From positions 1-45,832 of the forward strand of contig JAPMOS010000229.1 of assembly GCA_027972325.1 (NCBI GenBank): DNA of 45,832 bases, written 5' to 3'. The translations under genes and the position numbers were made by a program. The notes below the pieces were generated by a model. That model made no database searches. It saw only the letters and a list, made by a program, of their open reading frames with translations, and was not told the DNA's origin. The stretch comes from Paratrimastix pyriformis (taxonomy: Eukaryota > Preaxostyla > Paratrimastigidae). Shown piece after piece: positions 20,979-32,735 of the stretch (within the stretch, counting starts at the first letter, position 1; every line of letters begins with the position of its first letter).

Positions 20979-21907
20979 TCACTCGGAAGTCGAGGCTTGC
21001 GAAGCTTGCGAAGTCAGAACAGCGTGTGCGTTGGGGAGTGACTCGAGAGTTGGAGCCGGTGGTGGATTAGGGACCAGTGGGGCAGGAGCAATCTTGGATG
21101 CGGCCTTCTTCTCGAGTTTTTTCTTGTTTCCTTTCTTCTGTGAGCGCCATGATAAAATATCTGAGGCCACTGCCTCCAGGAAGTCAGTATCTTGAGGGCA
21201 CCCTGGTTTGGACCGTAGTTCGGACACTATAGCGGCCATCCCAGGCCCGAGGGGACCATAACTAGGGTCAAATAAGAACGCCTCGAGCCTCTTGTAATAC
21301 CTACTCAAATGGAAAGAGTGTGCGAAAACAAGGCAGACTTGTACAGACTGGCTGAAAAGATTCACGCTTGCAACTCGATGCCTCAAAATATCCCAACCGT
21401 TACACCAAAACTGTTGAGCGTCAGCAGGCTCATTATTGACGAACTTGTGCTTCCTTCTGGTTCTTGAAGGAGTAGAAGTTGTTGTTGCAGTGGATGACGG
21501 TTGGGGGGTTGGTGCTGGCGCTGCGGGCGAAGGAGGTGCTGGCGCTGCGGGCGAAGGAAGTGAGGGAGCTGGCACAGTTGGCGGTTGAGAAAGTGCGTCG
21601 ATTTTTACGGCCATAGACATTACGATGGCCTCGAGCTTGTCAATCCTGGACCTCTTCGATCCGCCGCCCTTCTCATCGTCGTCATCATCAAACTCAACCC
21701 GAGCAGGGCCCTGCTGAGTAGGTGACCTTCAAAAATGGATGAAGCTGACTGATGAAGGAATGAGGATCTGACCTGGTATCGGATTGCGTTTCTTCTTGCG
21801 TTTCTTGAGGTTTGCGCCGGCGGCTGTACTGCCTGATCATGCAGAAAAAAAAAACAAACCAGATTCGTTGCGGATTCACCCGGGTGGAGAATGGCTACTG
21901 CATCCAA
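20979..21907 (-). CDS. Second gene of inner transposon
   Basis: Function unknown. The main exon (about 21717-20979) has an acidic/basic start (VEFDDDDEKGGG), a likely coiled segment (RIDKLEAIVMSMAVKIDALS), a Pro/Ala linker, a helical core (VASVNLFSQSVQVCLVFAHSF) and a lysine-rich region (SQKKGNKKKLEKKAASK), ending in a Pro/Ser tail. Upstream, a 59-bp intron (GTCAGATCC...CTACTCAG) joins in phase to a small exon ending RRNAIRYQ. That exon is preceded by a pyrimidine tract and ATGATCAG, so a further exon probably lies upstream, overlapping the transposase start. No ATG is found in frame before the first small exon. In CACTA elements a second, DNA-binding protein is common, but its family here is not recognised. 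Confidence 0.55.
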
Positions 21908-23128
21908 TCCTGGCCGAGCTTTCTATTGCAAAACTTGTGACCGTTATTATGCCACCAGTTACAAATTTCATATCAAGAAAGAACATGTTGAACAGAACCA
22001 TCAAGTGTTTCTTCTGAGTGAAACAGAAGGTGCACTCTATACACAAGTCCGTCGTCGCAAACGACCGGCTTTGGTCTGGAGTTTGGAGTTATTCCACCCA
22101 CCCATCACAGCTTTCAGTGCGTTATCTCACGACCGCCAGAAAGACGAGGTGATGGAGAAGGAGCATTCAGACGAGGGCGAGGAGGATGAAGGGAAGGGCG
22201 AGGAGGCTGACGGCGATGCCGGCGGGGGCGGGGAGGATGACGGCGGGGAGGATGACGGCGGGGAGGATGACGGCGGGGAGGATGACGGCGGGGAGGATGA
22301 CGGCGGGGAGGATGACGACGGGGAGGATGACGGCGAGGAGGATGACGGCGGGGAGGATGACGGCGAGGAGGATGACGGCGGGGAGGATGACGGCGAGGAT
22401 GACGGCGAGAATGACGGCGAGGATGACGGCGAGGAGGATGACGAAGAGGAGTTCAAACCTGCTCCTACGGATGCCGACCCCAACGATCCCGCAAATGAAT
22501 TCCTGGCCATTTGGTTGAGGTACAATCTCACGCACGAGGCTGTCAAGTCTATTTTGGCCTTTCACAACAAGTACGGTGGGACCAGTTTGTCGTTCAGGAA
22601 TGTGCTCAGGGCCAAAACCGCGCTCCCACATCCAAGTGTGCTCGGTTCTTCAACGAGCCGCCGGTTCGCCCTCGCTGAAGCCGCTCTCTGGTTTTTCGGG
22701 CACTTTCACCTTCCTGCTACGCCTCCGCTGGCCCCACATCCAGATCTCTCCGAGTTCTGTTATGCCGAAGAATTCCTTTTCAAAGCTGGGCTGGCGCAAG
22801 GAACCACCACCCCCCCGTTTCGCTGGTTTCCAATCATTTTGTTTTGGGATGATTATGGCGAGTACAATGGTTTACACACCTGCAGACCGTACACTGCGGT
22901 TTACCTATCAACCCCCTTGATCTCCCACCAACAACGCAATTCTATCGGAGGGTGGGTCCCTCTGGCAGTCATTGCACAACCGACTCGAGAAAAGAAGATG
23001 GCCCTTTTCCAGGCAATTTGCCAGGAGATAGCCACTCAGAATGACCCGACGCTGAGGTTGGAGCTCTTCGCCCTGACGGGGGATCACGTGGGACTGAGCG
23101 AGATTGCTGGAACCGTCCGACCCGGAAG
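21891..23128 (+). CDS. Inner transposase, first exon (DDE, TNP2-like)
   Basis: ATG at 21891; the frame is open to 23159. Residues 11-30 form a C2H2-type finger (FYCKTCDRYYATSYKFHIKK). An acidic GEDDG repeat fills about residues 105-185. EFLAIWLRYNLTHEAVKSIL and the region after it resemble the N-terminal part of TNP2-type transposases. RWFPIILFWDDYGEYNGL likely carries the first catalytic Asp, and LFALTGDHVGLSEIAGT matches the conserved G-D-x-x-G-L box of this superfamily. A 41-bp GT-AG intron (from 23129, ending CATCTCAG) would lead in phase to AIHGCLTCESFGTRDS, a CxxC-containing exon, as in related transposases. It is intact here but broken in copy 1. Confidence 0.75.
22220..22445 (+). repeat. 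GAGGATGACGGCGGG coding repeat, copy 2
   Basis: In-frame 12-15-bp units encoding GEDDG/EEDDG. All length differences inside this copy keep the transposase frame open, unlike copy 1. Confidence 0.85.
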
Positions 23129-23256
23129 GTCTGCCAATTTGTGGAGTCGCTTCATCTGACACATCTCAGGGCAATCCACGGCTGTCTGACTTGTGAATCA
23201 TTTGGAACTCGTGACTCTGTTCGTCGGATTCCCCGAACACCTGCGAGCTCTTGAAG

Positions 23257-23956
<700 letters not shown>

Positions 23957-24017
23957 CTGTTCCCTCCTCCAGTCTCACTCGCTTCATCTTCGCACCCTCT
24001 TCCTTCTCTTCGCGTAG

Positions 24018-24972
24018 GCAAAAATCAAGGCTGCTTCATCCAAGGCTCGTGCGCTTCGTATTCAACAAGATTCCGGGTACCGTTTGGACTCCTGTCCTGC
24101 CATTCCACTTGGCTTCGACCCTTTCCGATGCAGCTTGATGGATCTGGACCACACTGAAAGTGGACATGTGGCCCGATTTGTTGTGAGCCGAATTGTTACG
24201 GCTCCTCTCCGGAATTTGGTCATTGAGCGCCTGAGGATGCTTCAAGGCCTCCTCCCTTCCGAATGTGGCATACTCCCCCGCTACCAACATCAGAAAAATG
24301 TCGTTTTCGGAACTACGTTTGCTCGTGCAACTTTTGGCCCCATTGCTGTGGGATCGTCTCCCGACACAGCATTTGATCATCCTAAGGGCACAGTGCCGCT
24401 ATCTTGCAGTGATGTATGACCGCTTTGCAACCCGGTCTGAATTGGCTGCGGTGAGCAGTTTGGTTCAGAGTCACAGAACATTTCTGGACTTGTGCTTCGA
24501 CAAACCGGCTGAATCAGCGGTCAATCTCCACAGCTCACTCTGTTGGCTTCCCGATTTGATCCGCAATTTCGGCAGTCCGGCGTTGTACAGATCGCAACGA
24601 ACAGAGAGTCTCCACAAATTCATGAAGAAGGCGGCCGCACAGGTTGCCCACATGTCGCCATCAACCTCTGCCTCATGGCTCCTGATCAACACTTGGCACA
24701 CCATCACCATCGCTCGCCCGGCTCCTCGTCCTCCAGTTCTCACGATTGGAGACTCAGAAATTGCCCGTGACGACCATCTCATTGCTCGCGATGGGGCCTC
24801 ATTCGTGCTATTGCGAGTGTCTTCGGTGGACCCTGCGGGGGTGGATGGCACGGTTTTCGAACGGACTTCCACACACCCGAGTGCCCGATGCCCACCTTCC
24901 GTCCTTCCAAGGTGGTTTCCCGATTTCTCCCATGTGACCTTCTGGCTCAGGCGATGGTCCTACCGGATGTAA
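24018..24972 (+). CDS. Inner transposase, 3' part
   Basis: Begins after an acceptor-like CTCTTCGCGTAG. FDPFRCSLMDLDHTESGHVA resembles the D-x-x-H-x-x-x-G region of EnSpm transposases. The frame changes near 24290, by a small intron or an indel. A 235-residue stretch (24265-24972) follows with SFSELRLLVQLLAPLLWDRL and the highly characteristic HSSLCWLPDLIRNFGSP then RTESLHKFMKKAA, matching the K-x-H-x-L-x-H-x-x-x-x-I-x-x-F-G-P and R-x-E-x-x-H-K motifs near the last catalytic Glu. A stop lies at 24970-24972. Block D copy 1 lacks this part. Confidence 0.75.
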
Positions 24973-25079
24973 CTGGTCGGCTGGGTGGCGATTTCATTCT
25001 GAATTTGTGTTGGGGAAACGGGTATAAATTCATGGAGAGGTGACTGAAGAAAGCGAAAGATTTTTTTTTTGTCACCAAT

Positions 25080-25372
25080 GGACGTACAAGAATTATCTTT
25101 GTCGGCTTGTCAAATCCGGTTCTGTTACAAGAACTGCCTTGTCACTCGGACTTTTCTTGTCATTCCGCTTGTCGTGTGCTTGTGGTACCAAGACTTGTAC
25201 AAGACCGCTTGTCAAATTGGAACGACAAGCCAGTATTCTTGTAGTTCGTGTCTGTCAAGGTGTTTGTCAGCTCTTGTCCGGTCTTGTCCTGGTTTGTAAC
25301 CGGTTTGTAACCGGTTTGTAGCGGCTTGTAAAATTCTTGTCGTTTTTTGTAGGTTGCTGATTCATCTTGTAT
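25080..25372. repeat. Right subterminal CTTGT repeats and right TIR
   Basis: Many CTTGT/TTGTC/ACAAG words, plus GGTTTGTAACC direct repeats near 25291-25320, end in the inverted TIR TGATTCATCTTGTAT (25358-25372) and the TGC duplication. Such arrays are bound by the transposase or its partner in CACTA elements. Confidence 0.8.
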
Positions 25373-25376
25373 TGCC

Positions 25377-28300
25377 GAGGAGAATCACCTTAGTGACTTT
25401 CAAGCTCATTTTCTAAAAGAGCACGCACAATGTGGCAAGCGCGAAGTGTTTATTGAATTTTTCAATCGCGCTGAGGAAGATGATCTGGTCTTCCACGACC
25501 TTGACCACATTTCTACGTTCAAGAATTCGATGCTGGATGAATTTTGCAAACTCTTTGGGCATTTGGGTTTCTCTTCTGGAGCGCTTCCTTCGAGTACCTT
25601 GTTGAAGGGCATCATTGAATCGCTGCAGAAGGGTTGTTCTCCAGCTGTGTCTCGGGATCGCATTGCCGTCTGGATCCAGAAACTATTGTCCTCGTTTATG
25701 TGGCAGTGCTATCTCAAGTATCGAGACGACGCTCCACCATCTCATTCTCGCCACTCTTCGGCATCCTCAACTGACGACTCGTCTGACCCTCCAACTTCGC
25801 CAGAACGTTTTCCTACGCGTACCCATCAACGTGGTGGGGACCGGGACGTGTCCATTCCCGGTCTCACTCATCATCTGATTCATCGGCGACGAGGCGCAAC
25901 AAGACTCCCCGCTCCCGCGTCCGTTCACGCTCACCGAAGCACGCGGATGCAAAGGGGGGTTCGCCTCGCCCTCGCCCAAGAAGGCTGCGCGTACGGAGGC
26001 GACCTCCACACCTGCCCGGGAGGTGACGCCGCCCCCGCCTCCGCCCCCCCTGCCGCCTCGGTGCCGGCCCCTGGTCCGGTCCAGACTGAGCAGGGGAAGC
26101 CGCTCCTGCAGTCCGCCTTGGGTCTCGCCCAGGCGGGATGGAAGGCGATCAAGGGGCCGTTTGCGCGGGCAGCCCTCCGACCAAGCCGGCTGCGGCCAAG
26201 TCGAGTGTTCTGGCGCCCCTCCACCACCTCCTCCCACTTCTCGCCCTTCTGACCCTCCTTCACGTCCATCTGCTCCTCCTCTTCCCTCTGCCTCCCCAAT
26301 CTCGTGTGCCGATCTTGGCGTCCGTGTGGTGCGTGCCGGGCGTCCTCCTTTTCCAACCCCGGATGGACCGGCGGTGAGAGACTTCTCGTGGTTGCGCGCG
26401 AGCACTGTCTATGTGTGCTACACCCACGCACGATGGTATGTCGGGAGTAAACCTCCCCCGTTCAGGCCTTTTTAAAATGTCTTTTCGTTCTTTTGTTTCA
26501 TGGATGCGGGGGGTTCTGCGTGTTCTCTCTCTCCTGTCCGCTCCTTCCATTCCATGCGTCTGCTGCCGGTCTTCAGTGGACGAGTGCGTCGTCCATGTTG
26601 GTTGGTGGTTTATCGCATGTTACCCCCACTTCGGTGGGATGCACCCCGTTATGAGCTGATCAATACAGGGGGTGTTGGGCGGGGGACCCCTTTTGGGGTT
26701 TCTCCAAGTATCCAACACACAACACACACACACCCCAACTTCCCCGTCCACTCCCCACCCCCCACTCACCCAACGCAACCCCCCCCCCCCCCCCCGGACC
26801 CCCCGACACCCAATCCCCCACCCCCCCCCTTCTTGGTTAAATGATCCTCTTGCTTTGCAATGCAGGTGAGGCCTTTGATGATTTAGGCCGACTTTGTGGC
26901 GGCATCATGTTGAACCCCCTGGCGCCGCACAGCATGTACCGGCTCAACAATGTGGTGTCGTCCTGTGATCTCCTGCCTCTTGAGGAACATGAACATCGTC
27001 TCCCCGGGAGACACGTCCCTCAGATGGAATCTTCTTCACTTTTTCTGTCATCAGGCAGCTCCGGAACTTGCTCAGTATTCCCGCCTGGGCTCGTGCTGTG
27101 GTCTGGGATCCTGTCCACATGTACCCGCGTCCCTACGGGAGCTTCCAACCCGACAAGCTGGGAAGTGTCTTCGATGGGCTTTACTGCCGAAGGCATCCTC
27201 TCCTGTCCGCCCCCGACCGCTTTGTACTGGGCCTTCATCTCTTGTCGGACGCGGGTCAGGCCTTCAAGTGGGGTCAAGGTTCTATCCTCTTGGGTGCCCT
27301 TGTGGTTGCCAACCTGCCCCGGGAGCTCCAGCACGAAGAAAGCAACCTCCTCGTGCTGGTGGCCCCGAAATTGAAGAACGATCTCATCTTTCACGACAGT
27401 TACTATCGGCGATTGAAGGAAGAGCTCGTCGTGCTGCTGGAGGGTGTTGAAATGTGGGACGCCTCCCGGCAGGCCAACATCTTGGTTCAGGCTGTGCTGC
27501 TGCCATCCGCATTCGACTACCAGGAAGTGGCGGCTCTGTTGGGTGCTCAAGGATCAGGTGCTACGCGACCCTGCACTCACTGCGAGGCAAAGTGCGGGGA
27601 CCCTTCTTGGCACAGCTGCGGCACCGAGGAAGGACAGCGGGACATGCGCCTCCGCAACTACCGGCGCCAACTGGATTTGGCGAAGGAAGCCGTCCGTACC
27701 CTTCGCGATGGATCACCTTCAGACGAGACAATTACGAAGACGTGGTCAAAAGCCCTGTCTGTTAAGCCTTGCTCAGCCGAACTGAGCTTTGTACTGACTC
27801 GGTCTCTCCCCTAGTTCCTGGCGATACGATACGATCTTTTTCAGGTTTCCTGGTCTTCTGGCTGCCTTCTTTTTCGATCTCTTCCTTTACGACGAGCTTC
27901 ATAACGATGGTCCGGGTTTTAACATGAGCATGAGGGCATGCTGACTTTTCCTCTTTCAGGCTTGAAGCTCATCAAGGACTTGCTGGAAGCCCTCGTTCTG
28001 GACATTGCCCGGACAAGGATCACCGCAGCTGTTCGCGAAGAACTCGCCGAGAGGCTCAACCTCCAGGAAGATCAGATCACTGCCTTGATCGTCGCCAACT
28101 TGGCCGCCAAGGAACTCCACGGCTTCTTGCATGCGGATTTTCCAGACGTCCGCTACTTTTTCTCAGGCATGACAAGCTCGCTGTCCGCCCACCACAAGCT
28201 GAAGATCTTCCAGCTGTGGCCAGTCCTCCTGGCCGATCCGGATCTCAAGAGATGCTACAAGCCTCCTGCGGTGTTGCTGGCAGCGCTTCAGGCCGCGAGT

Positions 28301-29456
28301 TCATACCTGCTCCTTTCGCGGCAGGACGCATACGACCAGGCCTCCGTGGCGGCCCTTGGCCGGGCGGCCTGTTTGTTGCAGCAGAACATCTGGATCCTCT
28401 CCCAACACGTCAACTTCAAGGGGACGGTGAAGTTCACCATCAAAGCCCATCTCCTGGGCCACGTCCAACGTCTCTTGGTCTGCACACGGACAGACAGCGA
28501 ATGGCGTTGTCATTATTATCCTCCGCTTTTCCCCCCTAAAATTAGGAAGTGGGCGGGCCCAACCGGGTCTGTGACACCTACGTCACGGAACGGCTGGTGC
28601 ATTGGGCCATGGTGATCTGTCGGAACGGCCAGAGGCGGGATGTCGCACGGGCGGTGGCTACGGCCTTCCAACGCCGGCACGCTTGCAAAGTGCGGCTGCA
28701 GAATTTGACAATGAATCCGAACGACTCTGACGGGCCCTGGAACCTCCCTGTGCTGACCCACCTCGTGACACCCGTTACGCCTGCTGACCCGGAGGACGAT
28801 GACGTGGCGGCAGTGATCCGGTGCGCCCGCGACAATGGAATCGAGGTCAACCTCGACACACCCGGCGCCAAATTCTACCTCCAGCGCGCTAACGCCATGC
28901 AATTCCGTGGAAGGTGTGTGTGGGCCGATGAGATCCGAATTTCGAGAGGCGAAGACAGTCCTTCTGCCCGCAAGGCCCAACGTCAGAGTTTTTTCTGGTT
29001 TCAGTCTGTGCTGTGTACTCTGTGATTTGATCGGCCGACTTTGCCTTCTTTAGGAGCCCCCCGTTGCTCACCAGGTTCCTTGGACGGGCAATGGTGTTTT
29101 GGCGTCTCGTGCGGGTGCGGGGCCACGAGGTGAGCGTTGTCTTTGAGTGTCTGCGGGTTGCTCGGGTCTGCTGCCGCCTGCAGGTCAACTGAACTTGAGA
29201 AACCCTTCATAATAGCTTGCATTGAGCCCCCCCGACCAGCAAACCTTCTTCGTGTATCGAACGGTACCTCGAGCACCGGGCGGACATTCCCTTGCGCAAC
29301 GTGGTCGCCTTGGCAGATGTCTGCCTGGCCTGGCAGAACGGTGGCGTGGCAGAGCCGGAAGCAGACGACGATGCACCAGAGGAAGCAGAGGAAACCGAAG
29401 GTGCCAGGCGGGTGCGACGCCGCCGGAGCCTGAAGGGGATTGTGGTTTTGTCTTAG
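25377..29456 (+). CDS. Outer EnSpm transposase (TNP2-type), multi-exon
   Basis: Coding blocks in order: SDFQAHFLKEHAQCGKREVF to LSSFMW (25390-25710); an Arg/Ser- and Pro-rich linker (to about 26400, more than one frame); FDDLGRLCGGIMLNPLAP (26870-27000); VWDPVHMYPRPYGSF, LGLHLLSDAGQAFKWG (likely first catalytic Asp, 27248-27250), LLGALVVANLPREL, LVLVAPKLKNDL, ELVVLLEGVEMWD and PCTHCEAKC (27060-27765); GLKLIKDLLEALVLDIAR to KFTIKAHLLGHVQ (27959-28510); YVTERLVHWAMVICRNGQ to EIRISRGED (28555-28960); and a final exon with ERYLEHRADIPLRNVVALAD, an acidic stretch, a basic RRVRRRRS and a TAG at 29454-29456. The NLPREL, VAPK, LLEGVE and CxxC series is the TNP2 signature. Introns near 26480-26866 and 27766-27958 end in CAG. 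Exact splice sites are partly guessed. Confidence 0.7.
26480..26866 (+). other. Probable intron of outer transposase, C/A-rich
   Basis: No coding sign. It includes ACACACA and long C-runs (26700-26830) and ends in TTGCTTTGCAATGCAG before GTGAGGCCTTTGATG. The C-rich composition resembles the stretches at 3155-3235 and 20300-20340. Confidence 0.55.
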
Positions 29457-29738
29457 CAAACTCGTCGTTTCTTGGGTGTGTGCCCTCTTCGAATTCGGTT
29501 GGGGTATCACCCCAGTTTCCTTTGGAATGGCACTGTTCGTTGGTGCCTGGTCACCGTGACATGCGCTGGAATACTCATTGCTTCGGGACGAAGGATGCCT
29601 GCTTGAGGTGTCGGTTCAGTTTCAAAGCAACCTTGATACATACGTTCACTGACAGACCCACCAGACCACCACGTCACGTTTTGGGTCGATACTTCCCAAA
29701 ACTACAGTTATACTCTAGGGAACACTCCCGTGTTCCTC
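29457..29738. other. Outer element 3' flank, no gene
   Basis: About 280 bp without coding signal between the transposase stop and the 29739 repeat. It contains an 18-bp hairpin (GGAACAC/GTGTTCC around TCCC, 29719-29736). The outer element's right terminus should be here, but no inverted match to a left end could be found. Confidence 0.5.
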
Positions 29739-29830
29739 GGAGTAGAGAGTATCTCTACTCTTTGATGATGTAAGCGTTGCGATTATCATCCCCCTCGCGC
29801 AATGAAAGAAAAGAAAAAGAACGGAGTACC
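29739..29830 (+). repeat. Direct repeat R, left copy
   Basis: Starts GGAGTAGAGAGTATCTCT, contains TGATGTAAGCGTTGCGATTA and ends AAAGAACGGAGTACC. It matches 45749-45832 apart from a few small indels. It includes a perfect palindrome (GAGTAGAGA, loop GTA, TCTCTACTC) at 29740-29760, which is disrupted in the right copy. Confidence 0.9.
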
Positions 29831-29905
29831 GGCACAGATAGAGATGCCAACCCCGGTTCGCGATCGTTTTTCCCTCTGGCGAAACGCTTGTTTTCTCCCG
29901 TCCGA

Positions 29906-31672
29906 ATGTCGAACTTTCCCATCTCTGGGTCTGTTCGCTTCGCACTGTTCCCGCTGCACCTTTTGCATTGGGACGGACTTGGAGCGCGTTCGCCTCATTC
30001 ATTACATCGCCCCCCTTTTCTGGTTTTTCCGCGCAGTTCTTCTGAACGTGCTGCGACTGCTCTTGGGGGCTCTGAGGCTTTGCCTCTTTCGGTCCTGACG
30101 TCTGTGTCGACGTTGGCGACGATCATTATTGCATTTCTTTTCAGTACTCCTGGTCCGGTTGCGGCTCTACCAGTCTCGGCAAGGCCTTCACCGTTGCCGT
30201 TACCTGCGGAGTCAACTCCGGTGCCGAGGTCGGTGTTCGGTATTGTCACCGCTCATTCATCTCATTGCCACAGGACCCCTCCTGTGAGTTCTGCCGGCCA
30301 GGACCTAGTTCCTGTCGTACGTGTTACGGAATCGCCACTCCCGTCTCCGGGCGTGACCGATCCGGGCAATCTCCATTTTGTTTTGCGGCCCATTGGGTCC
30401 GGGGCTCAGGCGGTGACGCCCGCCCCTCGAGTTCCTTCGCCGAGGACGCCGCCTCTTCCGCGGTCCTCTTCGCCGCCCGCGCGATCTCTTTCGCCGCTGA
30501 GCGCTGCTGGGCGTCCGCGCACGGAGCTGGGCAGGGCGATGCTCGCTCCGCCGGCCGCTGCCCGTGGCCGTCTCCCCGGCGTCTCTTCGCCGTTGGGGCA
30601 GCCGTCTTCTGACCGGCGGGTGCCAGCCTCTCCGGCCTCGTGCCCCACCCCTCATTCGGCCCCGCCGATCCATTCGCATCCGGCCGCTCCGTTGCCGGCG
30701 CTTCCCAAGCAGCAGGCGACACCGCGGCGGTACTTGACCAGCGTTCCGCGGCCCCTGAAGGGGGGCCTCTGTACGGCCGGTGGCTCAGTCGGAGCCTCGG
30801 CCGGCGCCTCCGCGCCCGGCTCCGATCCCATCTCGGTCGGAATCCTTACCTCGTGACCCGGTCCACCCTCGGGCCGGTTCCCCTCCTGACCCGACCATCG
30901 CCCGGTCGGCGTCCGTGCCCCGCGACGCCACCCCTTCGCGGCCGGCGTCCGGGCGTCCCGACCCGCTCCACTCTCGAGCGGCGTCGCCCCGTGACCAGTC
31001 CCCGTCCCGGCCGTCGTCCCATTTGGCCCGGCGTCGGGGTCCCCTCAGCCACCTCCGTTCCGTCGTCGGCGGTCGCCCAGTCGGGGTCGGGCTCCCGCTC
31101 GGGGCTTCGGGGTCTCCCTCGCGATCGTCACGCTCGTCGCGCACGGAGCGGTCCTCGCGCTCCTCGCGCTCGGGTTCGGGGGGCCGCTCTCGGGCTTCGT
31201 CTCGGGCCTCGCGTTCGGGGTCGTCGGCGGCCTCGCCGAGCCGGCGCCCTCCGGCTTCTCCGCGGGCGGCCGTCCGGGACGGCCCTCTGGCTGCCGCTCC
31301 GGATGAGCTGCAGAGACTGAGGGAGCAGAATCAGTCGTTGATGACGCGTATGGCGGCTCTGGAGGCGCGTTCAGCGGCTGGCCCAGAGGACATCCCTGCC
31401 CCGAAGGAGCCCTTTGCGAAGCTCCTCCGAAGGGAGAGAGTCCTGGAGGAGCGGTTGAAGCTCCAGGCCGCGGGGGTGCGTATGCCCCTCGCGGCCTTGG
31501 TAGACTTCAGCGAATTTGGCCTGGACGTGGCCTTTGATGATGCCGTATACCCGCCGGACTATATCGCTGCGGTCCGTGCGGCGGTTGGGCCGGTCCGGGT
31601 TCCCAACTTGCATGCGGACGTACCTCCCGCGATCATGGAGGAGCGTCGTCTCCCCCGGTCCTACCGACCTGG
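29906..31672 (+). CDS. Pro/Ser/Arg-rich ORF, family unknown, interrupted by LINE B
   Basis: Not recognised. A long low-complexity region rich in Pro, Ser, Ala and Arg includes a hydrophobic stretch (LATIIIAFLF) and many SRSSR-type repeats. A more ordered C-terminal part follows: a predicted coiled coil (LQRLREQNQSLMTRMAALEAR), a charged helix (KLLRRERVLEERLKLQ) and a region ending RRLPRSYRPGK. Sequence shared with LINE B begins there, so the ORF is cut by that insertion. It is not one continuous frame as given. A gag-like protein of a retroelement or an accessory protein of the outer transposon are both possible. Codon use is strongly GC-biased. Confidence 0.4.
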
Positions 31673-31720
31673 AAAGTGTTTGAATTTGGGATCTTCGCCT
31701 TTTCTATTGGCCAATTGACG

Positions 31721-32735
31721 ATGTCTTCTGAAACTCATTCTGTTGAAGATGCTGGTGCGGTTCCTCTGACGCTGGAAAGTGTTGAGGCTGAAGCCAATCG
31801 CCAAAGAATGGAGGCGGCTGGTAAAAAAAGAGTGGCCGAAAAGAGCCAGGCCGAGGAGCAGGGTGAAAAGAAGGAAAAAGTTATGGTCTGTGTTAATTGG
31901 ATAGTGGCTTTCCTACCGAAAGTCCGCCTATCAAGGATGTTTGTTGGGCTCATCTTGGGTCTTTGTTTGTCAATTGCCTTTTGTGAATTACAGGCTGAGA
32001 CAATGAGATTCGCTATTAAATTTGAGCCAAGTGCTGTGCAATTTAGCTGGTACGAACTTGAATGCCAGCTTCGTGAGATCCTTGGCGAGGCCCGTGTTCA
32101 ACAAGGCCTGGAAGAAGGAACTTTGGCGTGACGTGTCTGAGACCCGATGCCGCGGAGATTCTTGGAGCTTTTGCAAGTCGGAATCAGGCCGTCCTGACTG
32201 ATCTGGGAAGTGAATGTGAGCGGCCGGCCTCAGCTGTGACCTTTGTTACAATGAGGGCTCATCTGGGTGGTTTGCCCCTGGAAGCTAAAGAAGAGGAGGT
32301 TCGCCAATGGTTGCGTGAAGCGAACCCGAGTGCGCAGTGTCTGTTCGCAATCGCTGACTTATTGATCGCCACCCCGGTAGTTTGGGTCAAGCCTGCTCGC
32401 CAGCCGGGTGCATGGCGTGTCTGACATGCTCGGTGGGACAGCCCACATCCCGGAGATCTTCCGGGGCAAGCGCATAGTACAGATCGCTCCGGGGAGGATC
32501 GGCCTCTCGGGCGGACCATCGTTTGGCCTTTATTCGTGCGGCCGGTGTCGAGTGGCCGCAGCAGATGCAGGAGTACCTCAAGAACCACCACATTGTGGTA
32601 GAGGTCTCCGATATTTGGAGATCAGAAGTGGCGTGGTCAAGTGGGCGGTGGGACGGGACGTTTTGTGTCATGGCAACCCCGGAGCAGAGGGAGGCCATCG
32701 ACGCTTTGAAGCGGAGTCGCGTCCGCGTGTGGTGA
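31721..32735 (+). pseudogene. LINE B ORF1
   Basis: ATG at 31721. Residues 1-52 are charged, with AEANRQRMEAAGKKRVAEKS likely helical. A hydrophobic segment (SRMFVGLILGLCLSIAFCEL) lies at residues 71-90, the same position as in LINE A ORF1. After a frame change near 32130, AVTFVTMRAHLGGLPLEAKEEEV matches the RRM-like start of LINE A ORF1. The end is likely DALKRSRVRVW before the TGA at 32733-32735, comparable with KLAMLRRRDLATV in LINE A. Two frame changes break it. Confidence 0.65.
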
